Of a stretch of 64,000 nucleotides of DNA, positions 34,571 to 43,554 are shown in pieces. How positions within the stretch are numbered: the stretch's first letter is position 1; every line of letters starts with the position of its first letter. The notes beneath the pieces are model-generated. The model was not told the DNA's origin. It made no database searches and worked only from the letters and a program-made list of their open reading frames with translations. A program made the position numbers and the translations under genes. Source of the stretch: Xanthobacteraceae bacterium (lineage in GTDB: Bacteria > Pseudomonadota > Alphaproteobacteria > Rhizobiales > Xanthobacteraceae); NCBI GenBank assembly GCA_019750915.1, contig JAIENY010000036.1, forward strand, positions 1 to 64,000. The letters run 5' to 3'.

Positions 34571-35646
34571 GCCGCCGAACTCTCGGCCGCAAGCTGTGCG
34601 GCCTGATGTTCCGTTGTCAGGGCATCGACCAGTTCGCCAAGGGCTTCGCCTGAGATGACCTGCGGCAATTTGTAGAGCGTCAGATTGATGCGGTGATCGG
34701 TAACGCGGCCTTGCGGAAAATTGTAGGTGCGGATGCGCTCGGACCGGTCGCCAGAACCGACCTGTCCGCGTCGGTCGGCGGAGCGTTCCGCGTCGACGCG
34801 CTGGCGTTCCGCGTCATAGATCCGCGAGCGCAGGATGTTCATGGCCGAGGCGCGATTCTTATGTTGCGAGCGGCTGTCCTGCATGTTGACCACGATGCCG
34901 GTTGGAATGTGGGTGATGCGAATCGCGGATTCTGTCTTGTTGACGTGCTGGCCACCCGCACCTTGCGCGCGCATGGTTTCGATTCGAAGGTCGGTGTCCT
35001 TGACGTCGATATCGACGTCCTGGGCTTCAGGAAGGACGGCGACTGTCGCGGCGGAGGTGTGAATCCGCCCCGACGCCTCCGTGTCCGGGACGCGCTGGAC
35101 GCGATGAACGCCGGATTCGAATTTCAGGCGGGCGTAGGCGCCGCGGCCTTGCACCTCGGCGACGACTTCCTTGTAGCCGCCGGCGGTGCCCTCGCTCGCG
35201 GAAATCACCTCCACCTTCCAGCCCTGAAGCGCGGCGAACCGCTCATACATGCGGAACAGGTCTCCGGCGAACAGCGAGGCTTCGTCGCCTCCGGTGCCGG
35301 CGCGGATTTCGAGCACAACGTTGCGCTCGTCCATCGCATCCTTCGGCAGCAGCGCAACACGAATGCGCTGCGCAAGATCGGCCTGCCGGGCCAGCAGCGA
35401 AGGACGTTCGCTTTCCGCCATCTCCCGCATGTCGGGATCTGTGGCGGGGTCGGCGATCATCGAATCAAGGTCGCGCACCTCCGAGTCGCCTGCGCGATAG
35501 GCCTTCACCGCCTCGACGATCGGCGTCAGTTCGGCAAGCTCGCGCGTAGCACGGACATAGGTCTCGGCGTTGACCTTTCCAAGAAGCTCCGCCTCCAGCG
35601 CGGCATGGCGTGCGAGCAGAATATCGAGTTTGGCATCAGGAAGCAT
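34567..35646 (-). CDS. prfA: Peptide chain release factor 1
   Basis: Terminates translation at UAA and UAG. The 359-residue protein carries G-G-Q in [14 protein letters not shown] (about 230-236), the site for PrmC methylation, and the tripeptide anticodon region P-D-T in [10 protein letters not shown]. The start ATG 35646 has no strong ribosome site. It follows ptsP with 158 bases between and precedes prmC with a 4-base overlap. Confidence 0.97.
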   Translation of the reverse strand: MLPDAKLDILLARHAALEAELLGKVNAETYVRATRELAELTPIVEAVKAYRAGDSEVRDLDSMIADPATDPDMREMAESERPSLLARQADLAQRIRVALLPKDAMDERNVVLEIRAGTGGDEASLFAGDLFRMYERFAALQGWKVEVISASEGTAGGYKEVVAEVQGRGAYARLKFESGVHRVQRVPDTEASGRIHTSAATVAVLPEAQDVDIDVKDTDLRIETMRAQGAGGQHVNKTESAIRITHIPTGIVVNMQDSRSQHKNRASAMNILRSRIYDAERQRVDAERSADRRGQVGSGDRSERIRTYNFPQGRVTDHRINLTLYKLPQVISGEALGELVDALTTEHQAAQLAAESSAA

Positions 35647-35782
35647 GAAATCGTCTCAATATCGAAGATAGCGCAGAATGCTGTGAGTGGGAGGCGCAAA
35701 TCCGCATCACTTTGCGGCACTCTCCTCTCCTTGCAGATTTTCGGATCAGAGGCATACCAGAATCGGATTTTTCTCGTGTCCC

Positions 35783-35798
35783 TCGAATCCCGATTCGA
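35783..35798 (-). other. Perfect inverted repeat just after ptsP
   Basis: TCGAATC and GATTCGA, separated by CC, lie 7 bases beyond the ptsP stop. As RNA this could form a 6-bp stem with a 4-base loop. No T run follows on the minus strand, so this is a weak terminator candidate or a protein-binding site in the prfA promoter region. Confidence 0.4.
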
Positions 35799-35804
35799 AA
35801 GACT

Positions 35805-38096
35805 CTAGAGCGGCAGACCTTCCGCTTCGGCGAAATCCTTGAGCTTCTGGCGAATCGACACCGAGCCGCACGGCGCATCGAGCCATTGTATCATCTGCCC
35901 TTCGAGCTTTTGAGCGTCAAGATCAAGGATCAGCGCTTTGACCGGCCCGTGCGCCGAGGCCGAGACCGACATCGAGCGATAGCCGAGTCCGATCAGAGCC
36001 ATCGCGCCGAGCGGCTGCGATGCCATCTCGCCGCACAATGACGCGGATTTCTTCGCGGCCTTGGCCTTGCGGATGATGTCGTGAAGTGCGCGCAGGATCG
36101 GCGCTGACATCGGGTCGAACCGGTCGGTGACACGCGCATTGCCGCGATCGACTGCGAACAGGAACTGGAACAAATCGTTCGATCCGACCGAGACGAAATC
36201 CACGCGGTCGAACAGATCGTCAAGCTGATAGAGTAGCGCAGGCACCTCGACCATCGAACCAACGTCGATCCGCTCAGGCAGCGTGTGACCGTGCTGGCGC
36301 AGGTAAGTCAGTTCACGCTCGACCATGACCTTGGCCTGATCGAACTCGGCGACCTCGGACACCATCGGAAACATGATCCGCAGCGACCGCCCCGAGGCCG
36401 CGCGCAGCAGTGCGCGGATCTGCCCGCGCAGAAGGCCCGGACGATCAAGGCCAAGGCGGATGGCGCGCCAGCCCAGTGCCGGGTTTTCTTCCACGATCGT
36501 GTCCATATAGGGCAGCGCTTTGTCGCCGCCGATATCGAGCGTACGGAAGATTACCGGCTTGTCGCCTGCCACATCGAGAACGGTGCGATAAAGCGCGAGC
36601 TGTTCGCTGGTCCGCGGCAGACTGGGACTCACCATGAACTGCAGCTCGGTGCGGAACAGCCCAATGCCGGCTGCGCCTGCGTCCTCGATATGAGGCAGAT
36701 CAATTGCAAGGCCCGCGTTGATCATCAGATCAATCGGCTGGCCGTCTTTGGTGACGGTCGGCTTCGCCCGAAGCTCGCGGTACTGTTCCTGACGCCGCGC
36801 CCGGAAGCGGACGCGCTCGGCATAGGCCGACTGAACCTCGTGCGATGGGCGGACATAGATCGAGCCGGAGGTGCCATCGACAATGATCGCATCGCCCGGA
36901 TCGGCGATGCCCGGCGCGTTGGCGACTTCGCCGATAGCCGGAATCCCAAGCGCGCGGGCAACGATTGATACGTGCGAATTGGCGGTGCCTTCCTCAAGCA
37001 CGAGACCGCGCAGCTTGGTGCGGTCGTAGTCCAGCAGCGCCGCAGGGCCCATCGATCGGGCGATCAGGACGGCATTGTCCGGCAACTGTTCGCGCGTTGG
37101 CGCATGGTCGCGGCCCACGAGCTGGCGCATCAGGCGATGGCCGAGGTCTTCCAGATCGTGCAGCCGGTCGCGCAGATAGGGATCGGTCGAACGCAGCATC
37201 CGCGCACGGGTGTCCGATTGCACGCGCTCGACGGCAGCCTCCGCGGTGAGGCCGGTGGCCACGGCTTCCTGAAGCTTGTGCTTCCAGCCCTGGTCGTTGG
37301 CGAACATGCGATAGGCTTCGAGAACGTCGCGGTGATCGCCGGTGTCGGCGAAATCGCCGCGCTCGATCAGGCGGTCGAGGTCGGCGCGTAACCTGGTGAT
37401 CGCCGTGTCGATTCGCTTCAGTTCGTTCGGAACGTCCTCGGCGATGTAGTTAGTGATGACAACGCGGGGCTCATGCAACACCACATGGCCGAGCGCGATG
37501 CCATCGGAGAGGATGCTGCCGGATTTGTGCAGCGCGGTGCGGGCGGCCGGCTCGGCGCCGGGCGGCGCCAGCGCGGAAAGTTCGCCCGAGGCGATCATTT
37601 CCGCCAACACCATCGCCGTGGTCTGCAGCGCCTCGACTTCCTCTTCCACATAGGTGCGGTGCGCGCGGTTCTGCACCACCAGCACCCCGAGTGTGTTACC
37701 GGCGCGCAGAACCGGCACGCCAAGGAAGGAGTGGTAAATCTCTTCGCCCGTCTCCGGGCGGTACGAAAACGCCGGGTGGGTCTGCGCATCGGAAAGGTTG
37801 AGCGGTTGCGCTTCGCTCGCCACCAGACCGACGAGACCTTCGTGCGCGCTCAGAACGGTTTGGTGAACCGCGTCGCGGTTCAGACCTTCGGTCGCATAGA
37901 GCTCAAGCGTGTTGTCGACACGCAGCACGTAGGTCGAACAAACCTCAGCCACCATGTTGGCGGCGATCAGCACCACGATCTTGTCCAGACGTTCCTGCGC
38001 GCTGACCGGCTCGGCCATCACTTCGCGCAGCCGTCTCAACAGGACGCGGGGGCCTCCCAGCGCGCTGCGCATCCGTCCATCCTCAGCTTGCGACAT
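35805..38096 (-). CDS. ptsP: Phosphoenolpyruvate-protein phosphotransferase PtsP (EI-Ntr)
   Basis: First enzyme of the nitrogen-related PTS, taking phosphate from PEP to NPr. The 763-residue protein starts with an N-terminal GAF domain (about 20-165) that in relatives senses glutamine, then the PTS EI phosphotransfer domain with active histidine in A-N-S-H-V-S-I-V-A, and the C-terminal PEP-binding TIM barrel (F-R-T-L-D-I-G-G-D-K and L-C-G-E-M-A). ATG 38096 lies 5 bases after GGAGG. It is downstream of lysC and marC on the same strand and upstream of prfA. This shows an EI-Ntr and not a sugar PTS. Confidence 0.95.
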   Translation of the reverse strand: MSQAEDGRMRSALGGPRVLLRRLREVMAEPVSAQERLDKIVVLIAANMVAEVCSTYVLRVDNTLELYATEGLNRDAVHQTVLSAHEGLVGLVASEAQPLNLSDAQTHPAFSYRPETGEEIYHSFLGVPVLRAGNTLGVLVVQNRAHRTYVEEEVEALQTTAMVLAEMIASGELSALAPPGAEPAARTALHKSGSILSDGIALGHVVLHEPRVVITNYIAEDVPNELKRIDTAITRLRADLDRLIERGDFADTGDHRDVLEAYRMFANDQGWKHKLQEAVATGLTAEAAVERVQSDTRARMLRSTDPYLRDRLHDLEDLGHRLMRQLVGRDHAPTREQLPDNAVLIARSMGPAALLDYDRTKLRGLVLEEGTANSHVSIVARALGIPAIGEVANAPGIADPGDAIIVDGTSGSIYVRPSHEVQSAYAERVRFRARRQEQYRELRAKPTVTKDGQPIDLMINAGLAIDLPHIEDAGAAGIGLFRTELQFMVSPSLPRTSEQLALYRTVLDVAGDKPVIFRTLDIGGDKALPYMDTIVEENPALGWRAIRLGLDRPGLLRGQIRALLRAASGRSLRIMFPMVSEVAEFDQAKVMVERELTYLRQHGHTLPERIDVGSMVEVPALLYQLDDLFDRVDFVSVGSNDLFQFLFAVDRGNARVTDRFDPMSAPILRALHDIIRKAKAAKKSASLCGEMASQPLGAMALIGLGYRSMSVSASAHGPVKALILDLDAQKLEGQMIQWLDAPCGSVSIRQKLKDFAEAEGLPL

Positions 38097-38324
38097 GTCC
38101 CTCCACAAGGGTCGAGGAAACGTCTAACCGATTATAAAACCTCGCCTTTCTGGCGTGATCGAGCGAAAAGGTCTTCATTTGGCGGGGATGCATCCGATCC
38201 GGAACACGGCAAGCCGCAACCCTCAAAACCCGATTGAGGCTATAGCGAATTGAGGCTGATTTTGCCAAGCAAAACGCCTGCCACTTCGATTCCCATGATG
38301 GAAATGGTCGAGAAAATTTTTCTC

Positions 38325-38984
38325 TCAGCCGACCGGAATAAGTGTCCTGAGCCCGCTCCAGATGATCTGGATGCCGATGCAGAACAGGATGAAGGCGGAC
38401 AGACGCATCAGCACATTGGTCCCGCGCTCGCCAAGGACAGCAACGAGACTTCCCGCGAAGCGGTAACAGACGTAGATGGTCGCGGCGATGGCGAGAAGAC
38501 CCGCCACGGCTCCACCGCCGATCATGGCAAGCTGGGTGATGCCCGTGGCGGTGGACGGGCGCTGGCTGCCAAGCGTGAGCGCGACCGAGATCGAGCCGGG
38601 CCCCACTGTGAGCGGCATGGTGAGGGGATAGAAAGCATCCACGGTGCTGCCGTGCTTGTCGGCATCGCTTCGGTCCACGCCTTCGTCGCCTGCTTGAAGA
38701 AGCTTCCAGCCAACCGCGGCGACGACCATGCCGCCCGCGACGCGCACAACAGGGAGTGTGAGGCCGAAGAATACCAGGACGTGCGAGCCGATGAACAACG
38801 ACCCCAGTAGCAGCATGAAGCTGTTGATGGCAACGGCTCCCGCCAGCGCGGGCCGATCGGCTGCCGCGACATGGCTGGTCAAGCGCAGAAAGATCGGCGC
38901 GCCGCCTACAGGGTTCACAATCGGAAACAGGCCCGCATACACCAGCAGAAACGCATTCAACATTTCTGCGATGCTGGTGTCCAC
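38325..38984 (-). CDS. MarC family integral membrane protein
   Basis: Six-helix membrane protein of the MarC/YhgN family, 219 residues. The signature I-V-N-P-V-G-G-A-P-I-F-L is at about 22-33 and its repeat-like partner P-L-T-M-P-L-T-V-G-P-G-S-I-S at about 116-129. The physiological role of the family is not settled despite its name from the mar locus. GTG 38984 has CGGAG upstream. It starts 17 bases after the lysC stop in the same direction, so a lysC-marC transcript is likely, and 228 bases then separate it from ptsP. Confidence 0.9.
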   Translation of the reverse strand: MDTSIAEMLNAFLLVYAGLFPIVNPVGGAPIFLRLTSHVAAADRPALAGAVAINSFMLLLGSLFIGSHVLVFFGLTLPVVRVAGGMVVAAVGWKLLQAGDEGVDRSDADKHGSTVDAFYPLTMPLTVGPGSISVALTLGSQRPSTATGITQLAMIGGGAVAGLLAIAATIYVCYRFAGSLVAVLGERGTNVLMRLSAFILFCIGIQIIWSGLRTLIPVG

Positions 38985-39001
38985 GGCGGGCTCCGTGCGG
39001 G

Positions 39002-40255
39002 TTATGCCTGATCCAGGCCGTAAAGCGTATGCAGCGTGCGGACCGCCAGTTCGGTGTAGGCCGCGTCGATCAGGAGCGAGAACTTGATCTCTGAAGTCGT
39101 GATCGCGCGAATGTTGATGTTGCGTTGGGACAGCGCCGCGAAGGCGCGCGCCGCGACGCCTGCATGGCTACGCATGCCGACACCGATCGCAGAGATTTTT
39201 GCGACATCGGTTGCGGTGTCGAGACGCTCGTAACCGATCTTGTCCTTGGACTTGGTAATGACGTCCTTGGCCCGGTTGAAGTCAGACGCCGGCACGGTGA
39301 AGGTCAGGTCAGTGAAGCGCCCGTCCTCAGAGACGTTCTGCACGATCATGTCGACGTTGATGTTGGCCTCAGCCAGCGGTCCGAAGATCGAAGCGGCGAC
39401 GCCCGGCTTGTCCTGGATGTGGCGGACGGAGATTTGCGCCTCGTCCTTGGAGAAGGCGATCCCGGTGACAACTTGGCTTTCCACGATTTCCTCCTCGCTG
39501 CAGATCAGCGTGCCCGGCGGCGTGCCGTGCGGATCAATATCTTCCGGCTTGTCAAAACTGGAGCGAACGAACACCGGCACGTTGTGCACGAGTCCGAGTT
39601 CGACCGAACGGACCTGGAGCACCTTGGCGCCTTGCGAGGCCATCTCCAGCATTTCCTCGAAGGCGACCTTGTCGAGACGCTTGGCCTTGGGCACCACGCG
39701 GGGGTCGGTGGTGTAGACGCCATCGACGTCGGTATAGATATCGCACCGATCGGCATGGATAGCAGCCGCAATAGCCACCGCGGAGGTGTCCGAGCCGCCG
39801 CGCCCCAGAGTCGTGATGCGGCCGCTCTCCACATGAAGGCCCTGGAAGCCGGCGATCACCGCCACCTCCTTCGAATCCTGGAAACGGCGAATGATCTGGC
39901 TGCCGTCGATGCCCGTGATGCGTGCCGAGGCGTGGGCGTCGCTGGTCTGGATCGGAATCTGCCAGCCCTGCCAGGAGCGGGCCGGAATGCCGATGGCCTG
40001 CAGCGCGATCGCCAGCAGTCCCGAGGTGACCTGCTCGCCCGATGCAACGATGGCGTCGTATTCGCGCGCGTCGTGCAGCGGAGAGGTTTCCTGCGCCCAG
40101 CCGACCAGCTCATTGGTCTTGCCGGACATCGCCGAAACAACGACGGCGACCTCGTGGCCGGCGTCGACCTCGCGTTTGACGTGGCGAGCGACGTTACGGA
40201 TGCGATCGATATTGGCGACGGACGTGCCGCCGAACTTCATGACTAGGCGGCCCAT
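39002..40255 (-). CDS. lysC: Aspartate kinase
   Basis: First enzyme of lysine, threonine and methionine synthesis. N-terminal M-K-F-G-G-T-S-V-A is the kinase signature, with the nucleotide-binding region G-R-G-G-S-D-T-S-A and two ACT regulatory domains in the C-terminal 150 residues (I-S-V-R-H-I-Q-D-K-P-G-V-A and I-S-A-I-G-V-G-M-R-S-H-A-G-V-A). The 417-residue length fits the alphaproteobacterial type that is feedback-inhibited by lysine and/or threonine; which one cannot be told. It heads the lysC-marC run on the minus strand. Confidence 0.96.
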   Translation of the reverse strand: MGRLVMKFGGTSVANIDRIRNVARHVKREVDAGHEVAVVVSAMSGKTNELVGWAQETSPLHDAREYDAIVASGEQVTSGLLAIALQAIGIPARSWQGWQIPIQTSDAHASARITGIDGSQIIRRFQDSKEVAVIAGFQGLHVESGRITTLGRGGSDTSAVAIAAAIHADRCDIYTDVDGVYTTDPRVVPKAKRLDKVAFEEMLEMASQGAKVLQVRSVELGLVHNVPVFVRSSFDKPEDIDPHGTPPGTLICSEEEIVESQVVTGIAFSKDEAQISVRHIQDKPGVAASIFGPLAEANINVDMIVQNVSEDGRFTDLTFTVPASDFNRAKDVITKSKDKIGYERLDTATDVAKISAIGVGMRSHAGVAARAFAALSQRNINIRAITTSEIKFSLLIDAAYTELAVRTLHTLYGLDQA

Positions 40256-40399
40256 GGAATGGCGCGGTCCCGGTTAACGTTCAGGGTTGAGGTCCTGGTT
40301 CCACGCAAAACCGCAGCACCGGCCCGAAAACGCGGCTATACATAGCCGCGCCCTCCGGGGCAAGACATTCAGTTCCAAAGGGTTGGAGGATTTGCGCCG

Positions 40400-40849
40400 A
40401 TGGGCCGCTATGTCGAGGAGATTCTGCAGCCGGGCGAGCAGGTGCGCTATTCGACCACCCTCCATGGGATCGTTTATCTTCCCGGTGTCGTTTGCCTCGC
40501 CGCGGCGGCCGGATGCGCCGTGGCGGCCGGCGCTCTTTTCCCGTTGCTGGTCGTGGCTGCCATCCTTGGCATTGCCGGTGCTTTTCTGGTGGCGCGGGCT
40601 TGGTTTCAGCGCTGGACCACCGAAACCGATGTCACAAGTTTGCGAGTCATCCATAAGGAAGGCTTCATCAAGCGCCGGACATTCGAGATCAGTTTGGATA
40701 AAGTTGAGAGCGTCGATGTGGATCAAAGCATCGCGGGCCGGATTTTCGGCTGGGGAGATGTTACGATTCGCGGAGTCGGCAAGGGCATCGAGCGGATCAA
40801 GCTGATCGCCTCGCCGTTGCAGTTCCGCAACCACATCACCGCGCGTTAA
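40400..40849 (+). CDS. PH domain-containing membrane protein (YdbS/DUF304 type)
   Basis: 149-residue protein with two adjacent hydrophobic segments (about 24-60) followed by a bacterial PH-like beta domain. The conserved segments are L-R-V-I-H-K-E-G-F-I-K-R-R-T-F-E-I-S-L and V-D-V-D-Q-S-I-A-G-R-I-F-G-W-G-D. Function in this family is unknown; the domain probably faces the cytoplasm. It precedes ubiG by 12 bases on the same strand, an operon, although the two have no obvious functional link. Confidence 0.85.
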   Translation: MGRYVEEILQPGEQVRYSTTLHGIVYLPGVVCLAAAAGCAVAAGALFPLLVVAAILGIAGAFLVARAWFQRWTTETDVTSLRVIHKEGFIKRRTFEISLDKVESVDVDQSIAGRIFGWGDVTIRGVGKGIERIKLIASPLQFRNHITAR

Positions 40850-40861
40850 AAGAAGAAGAAA

Positions 40862-41605
40862 ATGACCAGTACCACTGTTTCCTCCACCGTCGATCCTGCC
40901 GAAGTTGCGCGGTTCTCCAAGCTGTCGGCGGAGTGGTGGGATCCGAAGGGCAAGATGAAGCCTCTGCACGCGATCAATCCGCTGCGGCTGGCCTATATCC
41001 GCGACGCGGCTTGCCGCAAGTTCGATCGCAATCCGAAAAGCCTGAACTGTTTGGCGGGTTTGCGGATTCTCGATATCGGGTGCGGAGCCGGACTTCTTTG
41101 CGAGCCGCTGACACGTCTCGGCGCGGAGGTGATCGGCATCGATCCATCGGATACCAATATCGCGGTCGCCAAGATGCATGCCGAGCGCGGGCATCTGAGC
41201 ATCGACTATCGCTGCACGACTGTTGAGGAGATCGATCCGCGCGAGCGTTTCGATATCGTGCTGGCGATGGAAGTTGTCGAGCATGTCACGGATGTCGGAG
41301 TGTTTCTGGCCCGCTGCGCGGCGGCGATGAAGCCGTCGGGAATGATGGTTGTCTCGACCCTGAACCGAACATGGAAAAGTTTCGCATTGGCAATCGTCGG
41401 CGCCGAATATGTGCTGCGCTGGCTGCCGCGCGGCACGCATCAGTGGGACAAGTTCGTCACTCTTGATGAGCTCGGCCATCATCTGGAAAACAGCAAGCTC
41501 GGAATCACCGAGCAGACCGGCGTGGTCTACACGCCGTTTTCCGACCGCTGGAGCTTGTCGTCCGACATGGACGTCAACTACATGGTCATCGCCGAGCAAC
41601 TCTGA
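40862..41605 (+). CDS. ubiG: Ubiquinone biosynthesis O-methyltransferase
   Basis: SAM-dependent enzyme that makes both O-methylations in ubiquinone synthesis. Residues 15-30 have A-R-F-S-K-L-S-A-E-W-W-D, a UbiG hallmark, followed by I-L-D-I-G-C-G-A-G-L-L (motif I, about 70-80) and E-V-V-E-H-V. The 247-residue length is normal. It sits 12 bases after the PH-domain gene. Membrane-bound partner proteins are not in the window. Confidence 0.95.
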   Translation: MTSTTVSSTVDPAEVARFSKLSAEWWDPKGKMKPLHAINPLRLAYIRDAACRKFDRNPKSLNCLAGLRILDIGCGAGLLCEPLTRLGAEVIGIDPSDTNIAVAKMHAERGHLSIDYRCTTVEEIDPRERFDIVLAMEVVEHVTDVGVFLARCAAAMKPSGMMVVSTLNRTWKSFALAIVGAEYVLRWLPRGTHQWDKFVTLDELGHHLENSKLGITEQTGVVYTPFSDRWSLSSDMDVNYMVIAEQL

Positions 41606-41729
41606 CGCGCTCTCATTTGCTCTGACGGTCTTGGGGCGAAATGCGGCTCTGATATGCAGTCGCGGCGATTGACGCTGGCGCCGCGGCATAGCCTGTTGCG
41701 CCAATGACGATTTTATCTGGCGAGTCTCC

Positions 41730-42629
41730 GTGATCGTGCCGGTCTGGCTCTGGATTCCGTTCACCCTGATCGGTGCGGGCGGGCAGGTCGCGCGCAACGC
41801 GATGCAGCGCGGCCTCACCGGCCCGCTCGGCACGCTTGGTGCGACCCATATTCGCTTCCTGTTCGGGTTGCCGTTCGCCGTCGTGTTTCTCGCCGGGGCG
41901 CTGGCGGCGACCGGCGATCATCTGGTCTGCCCGCGCATGTCCTTCATTCCGTGGCTGATCGCCGGGGGCATCGCGCAGATTGCCGGGACGGCGCTGATGC
42001 TGGCGGCGATGAAGGAGCGGTCGTTCGTAGTCGCTACCGCCTACCTGAAGACCGAGGCGATCCAGGCTGCGGTGTTCGGTGCGGTGTTTCTCGGCGACAG
42101 CCTGACTTCTTTGAAAGTCTGCGGCATCGTCGCCGCGAGCGCCGGAGTGATCCTCACCGCGCTCAAGCCCGGAGGTTTGCGCGGCTTCGGCAATCCGAAG
42201 CCGACACTGTTCGGGCTTTTCGCCGCGTCCTTCATGGCGCTGTCGTCGGTCGGCTACCGGGGCGCGATCCTCAGTTTCGACGGCGTGACGTTCCTCACCG
42301 CGGCCACGATCACGCTGGCCGCGACGCTGCTGATGCAGACCGTCGTGCTTTCGGTCTGGCTGGTGTGGCGGCAACCCGGCACGATGACGCGGATTTTCGG
42401 GTTGTGGAAGTTGTCGCTCGCCGCAGGCTTTCTGGGCGCGTTCGCGTCGCTGTTCTGGTTTCTCGCCTTCGCGCTGACACCGGCCGCAAATGTGAGGACG
42501 CTGGCCCTGATCGAAGTTCCTGTCGCGCAGATCGCCGCTTATTACGGCATGAAACAGCGCCTGTCCCTGCGCGAGATATGCGGCGTGGCGCTGATCCTGA
42601 TCGGCGTCGGTCTTCTGGTCGCGGGCTAA
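41730..42629 (+). CDS. DMT-superfamily (EamA) transporter
   Basis: Ten hydrophobic helices over 299 residues with two EamA repeats; the C-terminal A-A-Y-Y-G-M-K-Q-R-L-S-L-R-E-I-C-G-V-A is typical of the second repeat. Substrate unknown. GTG 41730 is the start; there is no ATG in range. The 3' end overlaps the convergent half-size transporter gene by 4 bases. Confidence 0.85.
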   Translation: MIVPVWLWIPFTLIGAGGQVARNAMQRGLTGPLGTLGATHIRFLFGLPFAVVFLAGALAATGDHLVCPRMSFIPWLIAGGIAQIAGTALMLAAMKERSFVVATAYLKTEAIQAAVFGAVFLGDSLTSLKVCGIVAASAGVILTALKPGGLRGFGNPKPTLFGLFAASFMALSSVGYRGAILSFDGVTFLTAATITLAATLLMQTVVLSVWLVWRQPGTMTRIFGLWKLSLAAGFLGAFASLFWFLAFALTPAANVRTLALIEVPVAQIAAYYGMKQRLSLREICGVALILIGVGLLVAG

Positions 42630-43063
42630 CGCTTCCAGACGATGATGATCGCACCCGCCGCGATTAGCGCGATGCCGAGCCAATTGCTTGCGGAAGGCCG
42701 CTCACCGAGGAACAGGACACCAAACACCGCCACCAGTACGACACTCAGCTTGTCGATTGGAGCCACCAAAGTGGCCGGCCCGATCTTGAGCGCGCGAAAA
42801 TAGCAGATCCACGACGCGCCGGTGCCAAGCCCCGACAGCACCAGGAAAAGCCAGGTCTTGCCCGAAACCGGTCCGGGGGATCTCAACTGGCCGGTCGCGA
42901 ACAGGATCAGCGCGAAGCTCGCGAAAACAATTGCGGTGCGGATGAACGTGGCAAGGTCGGGATTGATGTCCTCAACGCCGACCTTGGCGAAGATGGCGGT
43001 CAGTGCGGCAAACACAGCGGAAAGGAGCGCCCAGATTTGCCACGAGGACCACACGCCGTTCAT
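42626..43063 (-). CDS. Single-repeat EamA transporter (half-size)
   Basis: A 145-residue protein with five hydrophobic helices, one EamA repeat; the sequence F-R-A-L-K-I-G-P-A-T-L-V-A-P-I-D-K and L-G-E-R-P-S-A-S-N-W-L-G-I-A-L-I-A-A-G are diagnostic. Such proteins probably work as homo- or heterodimers. It is 20 bases downstream of the DUF1178 gene on the same strand and may be part of the comF-grxC operon. Its convergent neighbour is a full-length member of the same superfamily, but there is no sequence evidence that they interact. Confidence 0.85.
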   Translation of the reverse strand: MNGVWSSWQIWALLSAVFAALTAIFAKVGVEDINPDLATFIRTAIVFASFALILFATGQLRSPGPVSGKTWLFLVLSGLGTGASWICYFRALKIGPATLVAPIDKLSVVLVAVFGVLFLGERPSASNWLGIALIAAGAIIIVWKR

Positions 43064-43083
43064 TCGCGAATCCTCAATTCGAG

Positions 43084-43554
43084 TTAGTTGCGGTCGTCAG
43101 GCAGCACCGGCAGCGGCAGCACGTCGACGCCTTCCTCGATCAGCGAGCGCGCTTCATCGCTTGTCGCTTCACCGTAGATCGGGCGATGGTCGATGTCGCC
43201 GTAATGCATCTTGCGCGCTTCGTCCGGAAACTTGTCGCCGACGTTTTCGGCTGTCTTGGTAACGTGTTCGCGAAGTTCACGCAGCTTGGCGACCAGTTCG
43301 CGCTCGTGAGGCGCCATAACCAGAGGCGTTTGTTGCTGCTCGACCGTGGCCGCCGGCTTGGCAGGCTCCGGGCCGGCCCGTTTGTTTCCCTTGCGCGCGA
43401 GGCGCGGAGCCATGATCGCCTTTTCAACCTGGGCCGAGTCACAGGCCGGGCAATTCACGAGCTTGCGCTTTTGCTGACTGTCGAAAGCATCCGAACTTTT
43501 GAACCAACTGTCGAATGCGTGGCCGCACTCGCAGCGAAGCGAATAGCGGATCAT
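43084..43554 (-). CDS. DUF1178 family protein
   Basis: A 156-residue soluble protein with an N-terminal zinc-ribbon-like region: C8-x-C10-G-H and later N-C-P-A-C, the DUF1178 pattern. The middle is basic and Pro/Ala-rich. Function unknown. It overlaps the end of the nitrilase-family gene by 4 bases (start ATG on stop), so translation is coupled. The company of a nitrilase and a glutaredoxin suggests redox or thiol metabolism, by inference only. Confidence 0.88.
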   Translation of the reverse strand: MIRYSLRCECGHAFDSWFKSSDAFDSQQKRKLVNCPACDSAQVEKAIMAPRLARKGNKRAGPEPAKPAATVEQQQTPLVMAPHERELVAKLRELREHVTKTAENVGDKFPDEARKMHYGDIDHRPIYGEATSDEARSLIEEGVDVLPLPVLPDDRN

